DNA of 64,000 nt from Streptococcus parasanguinis (lineage in GTDB: Bacteria > Bacillota > Bacilli > Lactobacillales > Streptococcaceae), in the NCBI RefSeq assembly GCF_031582885.1, contig NZ_CP133988.1:248001-312000 (forward strand). The letters are read 5' to 3'. The notes beneath the pieces are model-generated. The model saw only the letters and a list, made by a program, of their open reading frames with translations. It did not search any database and was not told the origin of the DNA. A program made the position numbers and the translations under genes. Shown piece after piece: positions 38,279-47,208 of this stretch (position 1 is its first letter; each line of letters starts with the position of its first letter).

Positions 38279-39925
38279 TTATTCATCTTGAATGGTTATC
38301 GTATAGGTCACTCCATGGTGAGGTTGGGAGAAGACTTGGATATGGTAGCGATCTCCAAAATAGAGTAGCATGCGTTCATGGACATTGACAATTCCGATGG
38401 ACTGCCGGCCACTCTTTTCTTCGATTTCTGAGCGGGGATTGCGATTGGCCAGTATCTCTTGAATTTTTTCTAGCTGTTCTTCTTCCATCCCACGCCCATT
38501 ATCAGTAACTAGGATCATGACTTGCCCTTCTCCTTGCAAGACTTTGACACTAATCACATTGTCCTTGCGTTTGTGATCCACTCCATGCGCAAAATAGTTC
38601 TCGACCAAAGGCTGGATGGTGAATTTGGGAATCTTCATCTTTTCCAAACCTGGATCGATCTTAAAGCCATAAGCAATCGATTTTGGATAACGCACCATAC
38701 AGAGGTAGCTGTATTTGCGACAAAATTCGAGCTCATTTTCAACTGTCGTCACTCGCTCGTCTGAGATATTATTGCGCAAGAGACTACTAAACTCATAGAT
38801 AATATCACCCAATTCATCCTGCTCTTGCATGACGGCATACATCCGGATAAATTCCAGTGTATTGTACATGAAGTGGGGATTGATCTGGGCTTGTAGTGCC
38901 CGCATATTGGCATCTTTTTGGCTGAGCTGTAGCTGGTAGATATCCCGAATATTCTTATCCATATTGTCTAACATGGTATTGATCATATTACCAATAACCA
39001 GCAGTTCTTGGTCCTTGGTCGAGGTATCAATCCGTCGTTCACTCTCGCCTTGACTGATCTGATTCATGGTATCGACCAAATCAAGGACTTGACGCCGGTA
39101 ATTTTTGAAAATCTGACCTAACAACAAGTAAAGGATCAAGAAAATTAGAAAAGCAATGGAGAGAAAAGTGGTCAGATTAGCTAGACCCTTTTTGACCAGA
39201 TAACTTTCAGAAACAGCTACATCCACCTTGTAGCCATAGATCGTGCTACGGGTTTGCCATTTAACATCCTTTGATTGCCCCTTATCCCCTTCATGGTACA
39301 TCTCTTTCCCAAAGGGAGTAAAGATCCGCACAACGATCGGAAGATCGCCCCTGGCGTTATCAATCGCTGCCGTCAAAATTTCTTGGTTCAGCGTCATATA
39401 AGCAATCCCAACTCCAGCACCCGTAGTCGGATCTGTCAAAGGAACCGGAATGGCTGTCGCAGGAGCCTTGTAATGGTCCGCTGAGACTTGCTTGCCTCCC
39501 TGTGATTGCCGGGTAGAGACAAATACCGTCTTGTAATCAGACAAGGTGACATCGATACCCTCGATGTTTTTATTGCTCAAATAGAGACTGTCAATATTCT
39601 TATGTAGGGACAATTGGATATAAGAAGGGAATTGGGCATTCAATCGCCAAGTCTCATACTCCGATGGTGACAAGGTAAAATAGCGATAAACTCCTTCTAA
39701 TTTTGCAGGGTTCTCAACGAGGCTACGACCTTCTTGTGTGACCCGTTGATAAGAGGTCTCAAGATCCGTCACCACTTCGGTCAAGACCCGTTGGGAGATC
39801 CGGTCGGCTTCAGCTTGCTGGTTTTTCCAAGAGATCCCCGCGACGACCAGGCCCATAATGGTCAAAATGACCACCATGACATAGGCGTAGAATTTTAAAA
39901 GCGTACTTAACCAGATTTTTTTCAT
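38279..39925 (-). CDS. YesM-type sensor histidine kinase
   Basis: A 548-residue membrane kinase. The first helix is at about residues 12-30, followed by an extracellular sensor of about 220 residues and a second helix near 245-265. A HAMP linker comes next, then His_kinase domain AQINPHFMYNTLEFIRMYA with the phospho-accepting histidine, and an ATPase domain with DNGRGM. This domain order is the YesM/LytS-like sugar-sensing class. The stop lies 10 bases ahead of the response regulator ATG, and the start is 2 bases after the YesL-like gene. The ligand is probably an oligosaccharide or a sugar-bound binding protein. Confidence 0.92.
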   Translation of the reverse strand: MKKIWLSTLLKFYAYVMVVILTIMGLVVAGISWKNQQAEADRISQRVLTEVVTDLETSYQRVTQEGRSLVENPAKLEGVYRYFTLSPSEYETWRLNAQFPSYIQLSLHKNIDSLYLSNKNIEGIDVTLSDYKTVFVSTRQSQGGKQVSADHYKAPATAIPVPLTDPTTGAGVGIAYMTLNQEILTAAIDNARGDLPIVVRIFTPFGKEMYHEGDKGQSKDVKWQTRSTIYGYKVDVAVSESYLVKKGLANLTTFLSIAFLIFLILYLLLGQIFKNYRRQVLDLVDTMNQISQGESERRIDTSTKDQELLVIGNMINTMLDNMDKNIRDIYQLQLSQKDANMRALQAQINPHFMYNTLEFIRMYAVMQEQDELGDIIYEFSSLLRNNISDERVTTVENELEFCRKYSYLCMVRYPKSIAYGFKIDPGLEKMKIPKFTIQPLVENYFAHGVDHKRKDNVISVKVLQGEGQVMILVTDNGRGMEEEQLEKIQEILANRNPRSEIEEKSGRQSIGIVNVHERMLLYFGDRYHIQVFSQPHHGVTYTITIQDE

Positions 39926-39927
39926 CG

Positions 39928-40542
39928 TTAGGATACCAATTTTTCGTGGATGTTTTGATAAACAGGGTCAAAGATATCATTGACAAAGAAATGCCATACA
40001 CCGATCAAGACGAAAAAGAGAAGGGCTGGCATATAGTAGCTAATGACGCCAAGTAGCGCAGTTCCAAGGATGAACTTCAGAACCGGACGAATGTCCAGCA
40101 ACATTCCGATCAAACTGAGCTTGATACTATTGGCATAAGAGAGATCGAAATGAACTTGCAATTTCAAATAAACGGCGTAAGCTAGAGGCGCAACCAAGAG
40201 AAAAACCAGATTAAACAAAAGAACCAAAATTTGGAAGAAATTCAAGTGAGGAATCTGGATCATGAGGTACATGCCATAGAGAAGAACCCCTTCAATGGCA
40301 AAGAAGGTATAAAAGACTTGATTAGCCGGGCGTAGATTTTCTTTGAAGAGTTCCCAAGCGCGTGACCAATGATAGTCCTTGTAGGTCATGCCATTTTCCG
40401 CATAGAGGCTCATGATAGTGGCACTAGCGGGTCCTACTCCTAGCAGAACACCCCCACAGATCGTCAAGACCCAAAAAATCCCTGTTACCAGCATGGCAAC
40501 ATAGACTCTCGTAAAAATGAACTCGATGATTTTTCCCATCAT
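39928..40542 (-). CDS. YesL-like DUF624 membrane protein
   Basis: A 204-residue protein with five or six hydrophobic helices. It is of the DUF624/YesL family, regularly encoded with YesMN two-component systems and sugar ABC transporters. The role is unknown; a part in signal transfer or transporter assembly is inference. It is first of the YesL-YesM-YesN operon, which has its own promoter and a cre site. A second ATG at 40539 is also possible. Confidence 0.82.
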   Translation of the reverse strand: MMGKIIEFIFTRVYVAMLVTGIFWVLTICGGVLLGVGPASATIMSLYAENGMTYKDYHWSRAWELFKENLRPANQVFYTFFAIEGVLLYGMYLMIQIPHLNFFQILVLLFNLVFLLVAPLAYAVYLKLQVHFDLSYANSIKLSLIGMLLDIRPVLKFILGTALLGVISYYMPALLFFVLIGVWHFFVNDIFDPVYQNIHEKLVS

Positions 40543-40569
40543 TCAGCCTCTTTTCCAATTAGTGATTCT

Positions 40570-40597
40570 ATTATACCATAAAAATAAAACGCTTTCC
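40570..40597 (-). promoter_or_regulatory. Promoter and cre-like site of the two-component operon
   Basis: The minus strand has ATGGTATAAT (extended -10, core 40570-40575). Just upstream is GGAAAGCGTTTTAT (40584-40597), matching the cre consensus at 10 of the 12 defined positions and covering the -35 region. CcpA binding there would block transcription. Confidence 0.6.
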
Positions 40598-40663
40598 CCC
40601 TATTTGCATTGGTAAATTGAAATATTGATTTTCATTTACAAGATTCATTTTCATAAAGACACA

Positions 40664-40697
40664 AAAAGGCTCTGGAGATCCCTCCAAAGCCTTTTTC
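40664..40697 (-). terminator. Terminator after the sugar-binding lipoprotein gene
   Basis: Minus-strand stem AAAGGCTTTGGAG/CTCCAGAGCCTTT followed by T's, 13 bases past the stop at 40711. Confidence 0.88.
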
Positions 40698-40710
40698 GAA
40701 CTACCTGTTC

Positions 40711-42192
40711 TTATTTTTTAGAAGCAAGGAATTCGTCGTATTGTTTTTGCATTTCGTCAAGCACTTTTTGGTAAGCACCTTCTGATTTCAATTTTTCAAG
40801 CATCTTAGGAACTTCTACTTCAGGATCCACAGTACCAGTATTGATAGCACCTGCGAATTGGTTCAAAGTATTTGTAAGAGCAGTGATTTCTGATTTCACT
40901 TTATCTGTGTTAAAGATGAAGCCAAGTGCTGGAGATTCTTTTGCAGTTTCCAAGTCTTTCTTAGATTGTGCAATTTGTTCATCTGTTACGTTTTCGTTGA
41001 TGTAAAGAATCCAGTTGTTACCAGTGTTCCATCCAGACATGTGAGTGTTTCCGTTGTAGCCATCCAAGACTTTGACACGGTTTTCTTTGCCGGGAACTTT
41101 TTCCCAGTTCTTGCCTTCTGGTCCATAAACAAGGCCGTTCAAGAGTTCTGGATCAGTGTTCAAGAGGTTCAACACTTCCATTGCTTTTTCTTTGTTCTTA
41201 GAGTTGTTTGAGATAACAAAGTTAGCTACTTGAGTAGTATTGTTCTTCTTGTACAGTTCAGTAAATGGTTTGATTTCGATCTTACGGTTTGCTACACGAG
41301 AAAGCAAGCTGTTACCGTAGTCAGCTGGCCCTACTGTTTCTTCACGAACCAACCATGTATCTTGAGAAAGATCATAACCAGTGTCGCTCGTTGCTACGTC
41401 TTTTGGAATGTATCCTGCTTCGTAGTATTTGTGAAGAGTCTTCAAGTTTTCTACATAACGAGGAATTGTGTAACGGTCAACGATCTTAGTAGTGTCACCT
41501 TTCAAGTCAACAACGAATGGAAGTCCATCAACAGCCACATAGTCAAAGTCATCTGAAGGTCCACCGTAGCTCTTGTTCATTGCAAATGGAACAACGTTTG
41601 GATCTTTTTCTTTGATGGCTTTCAAGACTGGTTCAAGAGAAGCATAGTCTTTCACGTTTGAAACGTCGATACCATATTTTTCAAGAAGTGGTCCGTTAAA
41701 TGCAAAGTTTTGAGAAGATGCAACGTTAGCTGCTACTGGAACAGCATAGATCTTGCCGTTTACAGTGTTCCCTTTGATGTAAGCTGGGTCAAGTGCTTTG
41801 TAAAGGTCTTTCCCTTCTTTCTTGTACAATTCTGTCAAGTCAGCATAAGCACCTTTTTGAGCGTTAATGACATAGTTATTAGCAAAGGCAATATCATAGT
41901 TTTCACCAGATGAGATGATAACGTTCATTTTTTGTGCATAGTCACCCCAACCAAGATATTGGATATCCAATTTTGCGCCAACTTTCTTTTCAATGATCTT
42001 GTTGGCATTTTTAAGAAGAACATCCAAGTTATCTGGTTTATCACCGATTTGGTACATCTTGATGATTGGTTTACCGTCTTCAGTTGTTGCAGACTTCTTG
42101 TTGTTCCCTGTAAGGTTTCCACAAGCAGCAAGAGTAGCTCCAAGAGCGATGACACTAGCAGATGCTAACGCGTATTTTTTCCAATTTTTCAT
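40711..42192 (-). CDS. Oligosaccharide ABC transporter substrate-binding lipoprotein (NgtS-like)
   Basis: A 493-residue lipoprotein. The signal peptide ends in the lipobox LAAC (Cys about 24), followed by a family 1-type extracellular binding domain of the LplA group. It would capture glycans outside the cell for the two permeases encoded upstream. Given the linked mannosidases and hexosaminidase, it is a likely relative of pneumococcal NgtS, which binds complex N-glycan products. The ligand cannot be read from sequence. A small hairpin between the permease gene and this gene (near 42238-42262) may help this product to be made in excess. Confidence 0.88.
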   Translation of the reverse strand: MKNWKKYALASASVIALGATLAACGNLTGNNKKSATTEDGKPIIKMYQIGDKPDNLDVLLKNANKIIEKKVGAKLDIQYLGWGDYAQKMNVIISSGENYDIAFANNYVINAQKGAYADLTELYKKEGKDLYKALDPAYIKGNTVNGKIYAVPVAANVASSQNFAFNGPLLEKYGIDVSNVKDYASLEPVLKAIKEKDPNVVPFAMNKSYGGPSDDFDYVAVDGLPFVVDLKGDTTKIVDRYTIPRYVENLKTLHKYYEAGYIPKDVATSDTGYDLSQDTWLVREETVGPADYGNSLLSRVANRKIEIKPFTELYKKNNTTQVANFVISNNSKNKEKAMEVLNLLNTDPELLNGLVYGPEGKNWEKVPGKENRVKVLDGYNGNTHMSGWNTGNNWILYINENVTDEQIAQSKKDLETAKESPALGFIFNTDKVKSEITALTNTLNQFAGAINTGTVDPEVEVPKMLEKLKSEGAYQKVLDEMQKQYDEFLASKK

Positions 42193-42271
42193 AAGAAAAA
42201 TCTCCTTTATGTTATTTTCTTTTTAGACTAAGTTATGAGTTGAAAATCCTGCTGATTTTCAATAAACGATG

Positions 42272-43204
42272 TTATTCTTTCACACCACCGATGGTCAAGC
42301 CTTTTACAAAGTAGCGTTGGAAGAATGGATAGAGAATGGCGATTGGCACTGTTGCCACAACCACCATGGCCATACGTCCTGTTTCCCGTGGGATGGATTG
42401 TACAGCTCCTGCCAATTGGCCGGATACCCCGACGTTTTTAGCGATGTAATCCATATTGTTTTGGATTTGCATCAAGAGGTATTGCAATGGGTAAAGGTTG
42501 TCACTCTTAATATAGAGGAGGGCGTTGAACCAGTCATTCCAGAACCCTAAAGCGGTGAACAAACTGATGGTCGCAATCCCTGGAAGAGACAATGGCAAGC
42601 AGATTTGGAAGAAGATCCGTGTTTCACTTGCCCCATCGATCCGAGCGGATTCAAGGATAGCTTCTGGAATGGTCCGTTTAAAGAAGGTCCGCATCAAGAT
42701 GATGTTAAATGGACTGAGCAACATTGGGATAATCAAAGCCCCGATGGTATCACCTAACTGCAAGAGTTGAGTGGTGACAATGTAGCTTGGAACCAACCCT
42801 GCACTAAAGAGCATACTAAGGAGTGAAAATACGGTAAAGAACTTGCGGTATTTAAAGGTACTCCGTGAGATAGCGTAAGCATAAGTTGTGGTGATAAAGA
42901 CATTACATGCTGTTCCCACAATGGTCACAAACAAGGTAATGAAGAGGGCTTGCAAGATTTTGTCTTTGAACTGTACCAAGAAGAGGTAACCATCAAATCC
43001 AAATTTTGCTGGCCAGAATTGGAAGCCATGGACTGCCAAACTTTGTTCGTCTGTCAAAGAGATCATGACAACGAAGATGAAGGGAAGCACACAGGTCAAG
43101 CCGACCAAGGTCAACAACAAGGTAAAGAAGAAGTTGCTCTTCTTACTGAAAGAATGGATCCCGACATTATCAATTTTTTCTTTTTGAATGGTTGATTTTT
43201 TCAT
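42272..43204 (-). CDS. Carbohydrate ABC transporter permease 2 (LplC/NgtP2-like)
   Basis: A 310-residue permease with six helices and the EAA-type loop ESARIDGASETRIFFQICLPLS (about residues 190-211), which docks a shared ATPase. The true start is the ATG at 43204, after an AGGAGG site; the frame continues further up without a ribosome site. It lies 13 bases after permease 1. No ATPase gene is present in the locus, so a multi-sugar ATPase such as MsmK probably serves it, as for most streptococcal sugar importers of this class. Confidence 0.9.
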   Translation of the reverse strand: MKKSTIQKEKIDNVGIHSFSKKSNFFFTLLLTLVGLTCVLPFIFVVMISLTDEQSLAVHGFQFWPAKFGFDGYLFLVQFKDKILQALFITLFVTIVGTACNVFITTTYAYAISRSTFKYRKFFTVFSLLSMLFSAGLVPSYIVTTQLLQLGDTIGALIIPMLLSPFNIILMRTFFKRTIPEAILESARIDGASETRIFFQICLPLSLPGIATISLFTALGFWNDWFNALLYIKSDNLYPLQYLLMQIQNNMDYIAKNVGVSGQLAGAVQSIPRETGRMAMVVVATVPIAILYPFFQRYFVKGLTIGGVKE

Positions 43205-43217
43205 ACGATCCTCCTTT

Positions 43218-44147
43218 CTAGAAGAGAGCGGCATTCTTATCAATGCGACGGGCAATGATATTTGAGATTAACACAAGAACCAGCCCGACTACCGATTGGT
43301 AAAGACCGGCTGCTGCTGTCATCCCGATATCCCCTGACTTGGTCAAACCGTTGTAGACATAAACATCAATAACGTTGGTTACACTATAGAGAGCTCCAGC
43401 ATTATGCGGGATTTGGTAGAAAAGACCGAAGTCTGCGCGGAAGATATTTCCGACTGCAAGAATGGTCAAAACCGTAATCAAGGAAGACAACTGAGGAATG
43501 GTGATGTTGCGAATGCGTTGCCACTTAGACGCACCATCCACGGTCGCTGCTTCATAGTAAGTTGGGTCAATTCCCATGATGGTTGCATAATACATGACAC
43601 TGCTATAACCAAAGCCTTTCCAGATTCCTAAGAAGAGGAGAAGCGCTGGCCAGATCCACAATTCCGAATAGAAATTGATGGCTTTCATACCAAATGAAGT
43701 TAAGATGTGGTTGACCAATCCTTTGTCCACGTTAAGGAAGGCATCGGTGAAGAAGCTGATGATAACCCATGATAGGAAGTACGGGAAGAGCATGGAGGTT
43801 TGAAGCACCTTGACCACTCTTTTTGATCTCAACTCACTAAAGATGATGGCGATCCCAACGGAAACAATCAATCCTAAGAAGATGAATCCTAAGTTGTACA
43901 ATACCGTGTTTCTTGTAATAATGTAGGCATCTTTGGAACTAAAGAGAAATTTGAAGTTGTCAAAGCCAACCCACTTACTCTTCATGACACTGTCAATGAA
44001 GCCCTCTCCTGTGATATGATAGTCCTTAAATGCTACGATATTCCCAAAAACCGGAATATAGAAGAATAAGATTAACCACGCTGCACCAGGTAAGACCATT
44101 AAAAGAAAAATGAAATTTTCTCTCAGAGTCCTTACAAACTTTTTCAT
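43218..44147 (-). CDS. Carbohydrate ABC transporter permease 1 (LplB/NgtP1-like)
   Basis: A 309-residue permease with six helices and the EAA loop YEAATVDGASKWQRIRNITIPQL (about residues 196-218). It is first in the transporter operon permease 1-permease 2-binding protein. Its promoter is a near-consensus sigma-70 promoter with a perfect cre site directly downstream, so the importer is expected to be shut off by preferred sugars. Confidence 0.91.
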   Translation of the reverse strand: MKKFVRTLRENFIFLLMVLPGAAWLILFFYIPVFGNIVAFKDYHITGEGFIDSVMKSKWVGFDNFKFLFSSKDAYIITRNTVLYNLGFIFLGLIVSVGIAIIFSELRSKRVVKVLQTSMLFPYFLSWVIISFFTDAFLNVDKGLVNHILTSFGMKAINFYSELWIWPALLLFLGIWKGFGYSSVMYYATIMGIDPTYYEAATVDGASKWQRIRNITIPQLSSLITVLTILAVGNIFRADFGLFYQIPHNAGALYSVTNVIDVYVYNGLTKSGDIGMTAAAGLYQSVVGLVLVLISNIIARRIDKNAALF

Positions 44148-44187
44148 TTAACTCCCCCCTTTGAGCCTTGAGCGTGTTTATTTGCTT

Positions 44188-44236
44188 TGGTAGCGTTTAC
44201 ATCACCTATTATAAGATAGCCCATTTATATTTTCAA
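44188..44236 (-). promoter_or_regulatory. Transporter operon promoter with perfect cre site
   Basis: TTGAAA (44231-44236), 17 bases, TATAAT (44208-44213) on the minus strand. Six bases further on is TGTAAACGCTACCA (44188-44201), which satisfies every defined position of the cre consensus TGWAARCGYTWNCW. CcpA bound there would cover the transcription start. Confidence 0.85.
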
Positions 44237-44282
44237 ACTCCTAATTATAGAAAAAATTCTACAAATTTATGACATAGCTTTA

Positions 44283-44333
44283 AAAAAGGAGTAGAAAAGG
44301 GTGTTCGTAAAGACAGCTCCTCTTCTACTCCTA
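44283..44333 (-). terminator. Terminator after the GH20 gene
   Basis: Minus-strand stem AGGAGTAGAAGAGG pairing with CCTTTTCTACTCCT, followed by TTTTTT. It separates the hydrolase genes from the transporter operon. Confidence 0.8.
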
Positions 44334-44374
44334 TCGACCGCGGATGAGATTTCTGTCATCCGACTTGGCATTTT

Positions 44375-46255
44375 TTACGTTGTATAAATGGTTGAGGCAG
44401 TCGCAATAGTATGCCACTGGTTAGCCGTTGTGGCTGCGAAGTCCTGATCCCCGTAGAAATCATTAAATGGCAAGATTTCGACTTCTAGTTCGTCGATGCG
44501 GTCAATCTGATCAGACAGATAAGCCTCAATGCGGCTTTCTGCGCGCTTGATCCGTTGCAAGAGCCCACCCATACGAATGTCTACTGTATCCAAGCCAAAG
44601 ACCTTGTTTTCTTTCAACCATTGGTGGCTAAAGAGCTTGTGGAAGGTTTCAATCTGGCTTCTTAATTTTGGTAATTCTTCCCTAGCAATTTGTTGCAAGC
44701 TCTCTTTATCACCTTTTTGATAGGCTTGACGAATGCGTCGGCCTACATCCACTTTACTACTTAAAATAGCATTCAACTGTGCCTGAGTTTCAAAGAGATA
44801 AGCGTAGATGCCTGCTTTTTCTTTGATAGTAGCAAGAGTCTCAGCTGCTTGGGTAAAGTGTGGTTTGTCCTGCTCAGGAGTCATGTGCTTGTCAAGGATT
44901 GGGCAGAGAACATCCTGATAAAAGACATAGCGATTAGGGTTGATACCACTGAGATTATCTGGTAGGTCTGGCAAGAGGTTGGCAAGATCAAGTTGCATAA
45001 AGTCCTCAACCGATAAGCCTGTATTGGTCTTGAAATGAGCTGACAAACGGTCTAAATCATTGCGGTAGCTGAGTTCTGCCCAGATTTGCAAGCTTGGCAG
45101 AATAGAGAACTGAGCTGTTTCACCACCATTATCTCCCCAACCAGTCACAATGACTTCTTTGATCTGATTGGCACGGCAGGCTTTGTTAGCTTCGACAGCG
45201 ATGAGACGACTGAAATGGTTGTGTGGTGTGAAACCAATCCACTTCCAAGCCCCACCTGCAAAGGCAATATCCTGGTTAATCTTGTGGTGGTTACTGAAGT
45301 TACGATTGTATTTTTCTTCGCTATCCTGATAATAATCCCAGTAAACCAAGGTCACACGGTCTTTGAGACGGTCAAGATAAACACGAGTTTCTTCTGGAAT
45401 TTCGACATCACGGTCGTACTGGCCATCTGCTGACATGAGTTTGAAGAACATATCGCTCCACATCTGGCAGTGGAAACCATACTTGTCTGCGATATCCAGC
45501 ACGCGCTCCAAGTGTTGGCACATGAGAAGACTCCGATCCACCACACCGTTCAAGATAAGATAACGACCCAAACCAACCAGGTGAGCTTCATCCATTCCGA
45601 TATTGACCTTGCGAGTTTGTAGTTTAGATAACGTCGCAAACATACCGTCAATCAGGTCGTAGACTTTTTCTTCACCGATGAGGAGGATATCTTCTACATC
45701 GCGGAGCTCTTGCACTTCTTTGACGCCCCATTTGACAAAGGCTGATAAGTGAGCCAAAGTTTGGATACATGGCACAAAGGTCATGTCAAACTGCTGGGCG
45801 TAGCTTTCGATTTCCTGTAACTCTTCAGCTGAGTATGCTCCACGGAAATAACCAAAGTAAGGTTGTCCTTCAATTTGATAAGTGTCTTCCATGTAGAGCT
45901 CAAAGGTTGAATAACCCATCAGAGCCAAGACTTCAATCATCTGCTTGGCAGATGCGACATTGAGCACGGCATTGCGCGAACAGTCCGCCATATAGGCTAA
46001 ATCTTCATAGGCCGCCTGCTCTTCAATCTCTACCTTGTCCCCTTCTGCTAAAGCTGTTGCGAGCACAGATAAGGCACGGTAGAGTTGATGAGGTTTACGG
46101 TAGGTCAATTGATACTGCCCATTCTCCCCCTTGATAGAGATGGAAGCATGGTCAGACTGAGCGACTGCCACTTCTACATCTGGTAGAGAAATGTGATTTT
46201 GGAGCAACTCTAAAGCTTGCGCTTGTTTACTGTTGATTCCGGTAAAACTTACCAT
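44375..46255 (-). CDS. GH20 beta-N-acetylhexosaminidase (GH20C type)
   Basis: A 626-residue cytoplasmic enzyme with no signal peptide. It has an N-terminal alpha/beta domain and a GH20 barrel holding the catalytic Asp-Glu pair in NIGMDEAHL (about residues 219-227); [10 protein letters not shown] and CQMWSDMF are neighbouring active-site strands. It resembles pneumococcal GH20C, which removes terminal beta-linked GlcNAc or GalNAc from imported oligosaccharides. The ATG at 46255 follows AGGAGG and overlaps the ROK gene stop by 7 bases, so the two are coupled. Confidence 0.9.
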   Translation of the reverse strand: MVSFTGINSKQAQALELLQNHISLPDVEVAVAQSDHASISIKGENGQYQLTYRKPHQLYRALSVLATALAEGDKVEIEEQAAYEDLAYMADCSRNAVLNVASAKQMIEVLALMGYSTFELYMEDTYQIEGQPYFGYFRGAYSAEELQEIESYAQQFDMTFVPCIQTLAHLSAFVKWGVKEVQELRDVEDILLIGEEKVYDLIDGMFATLSKLQTRKVNIGMDEAHLVGLGRYLILNGVVDRSLLMCQHLERVLDIADKYGFHCQMWSDMFFKLMSADGQYDRDVEIPEETRVYLDRLKDRVTLVYWDYYQDSEEKYNRNFSNHHKINQDIAFAGGAWKWIGFTPHNHFSRLIAVEANKACRANQIKEVIVTGWGDNGGETAQFSILPSLQIWAELSYRNDLDRLSAHFKTNTGLSVEDFMQLDLANLLPDLPDNLSGINPNRYVFYQDVLCPILDKHMTPEQDKPHFTQAAETLATIKEKAGIYAYLFETQAQLNAILSSKVDVGRRIRQAYQKGDKESLQQIAREELPKLRSQIETFHKLFSHQWLKENKVFGLDTVDIRMGGLLQRIKRAESRIEAYLSDQIDRIDELEVEILPFNDFYGDQDFAATTANQWHTIATASTIYTT

Positions 46256-47118
46256 TGGTTTTCCTCCTGTAACCAGTTGACAAGGGCACCGTAGAGATTG
46301 GCATCTGCCTGATAGGTGCAAGCTTGAATGACTGGAGCGATGGTATATTCTTCATATCTTTCCACAAAGGCATCTACGGCTTTTTGCACGCCTTTGATAA
46401 AATCAGGGTTCTGACTGATAGAGCCGCCTAGACTAATCACATCTGGATCAATCAGGTACTGGATATTGAGCAGTCCTTGAGCAAGATTACGATTCATGCG
46501 CTCAATAGCTTCTTGGCAAAGGGCATTACCTGCTGCCGCCTCTTGGTACACCTTGCGGCCATCCCAATCGGTTTGACCAGATTTTTCAATCACATAGCGA
46601 ACCATGTTTCCTGTAGAAGCGAGTTGTGACCAGTTATTGAGTCTTTCTGCGGGCTCGATTGTGGTCATGTAGCCAAACTCACCGCCCAAACCATGACGAC
46701 CACGGTGTAGCTTCCCATTGATAATCATGGCTCCACCGATTCCTGTACCAATCACGACACAGGCTGCATTTTCAATCTCAGGATGAGCTAGCAGTTCACT
46801 GAGTCCAACACAGTTGGCATCATTTTCTAGGTGGATAGGAAGCTTATGATGAGCAAGCGCCTCATACCATGAAAAACCATGGATGTAAGGAATGGCACTG
46901 ATCCCTTCAATTACCCCTGTTTCTTGATGAACGGCTCCTGGCACACTCATGGCAATCCCACGGTAGTCACGTTCTGACAATCGCTGATCCAACCAAGCTA
47001 GCAACTCTTCCAGAGTCTCTGGCGTTGCGGTGCTGGCCTTATCTAAAATCTTTCCATCAGGAGTTAGACTAGCAAACTTAATGCCAGTCCCTCCGATATC
47101 AATCGTTGCAATGGTCAT
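46249..47118 (-). CDS. ROK family sugar kinase
   Basis: A 289-residue ROK protein without a DNA-binding domain. It has the N-terminal phosphate site [10 protein letters not shown], the substrate loop ENDANCVG (about residues 98-105, catalytic Asp) and [20 protein letters not shown] near 125-144. The canonical CxCGxxGC zinc site is absent. It most likely phosphorylates a sugar released by the neighbouring hydrolases (GlcNAc, mannose or ManNAc); the substrate is inferred from context. It sits between GH38 and GH20. Confidence 0.87.
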   Translation of the reverse strand: MTIATIDIGGTGIKFASLTPDGKILDKASTATPETLEELLAWLDQRLSERDYRGIAMSVPGAVHQETGVIEGISAIPYIHGFSWYEALAHHKLPIHLENDANCVGLSELLAHPEIENAACVVIGTGIGGAMIINGKLHRGRHGLGGEFGYMTTIEPAERLNNWSQLASTGNMVRYVIEKSGQTDWDGRKVYQEAAAGNALCQEAIERMNRNLAQGLLNIQYLIDPDVISLGGSISQNPDFIKGVQKAVDAFVERYEEYTIAPVIQACTYQADANLYGALVNWLQEENQW

Positions 47119-47131
47119 TGCTTTTACCTGT

Positions 47132-47175
47132 AAAAAGGAGCGAGTCAGCAGTCGGTTCTTACTTTTTCGCTCCTC
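47132..47175 (-). terminator. Intra-operon terminator-like hairpin between GH38 and ROK genes
   Basis: Minus-strand stem AGGAGCGA/TCGCTCCT followed by TTTTT, ending shortly before the ROK ATG. It may reduce read-through from GH38 into ROK-GH20. Confidence 0.6.
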
Positions 47176-47208
47176 CTTTCCTTTTATTGTTTCTTCAGCT
47201 GCAACCAG

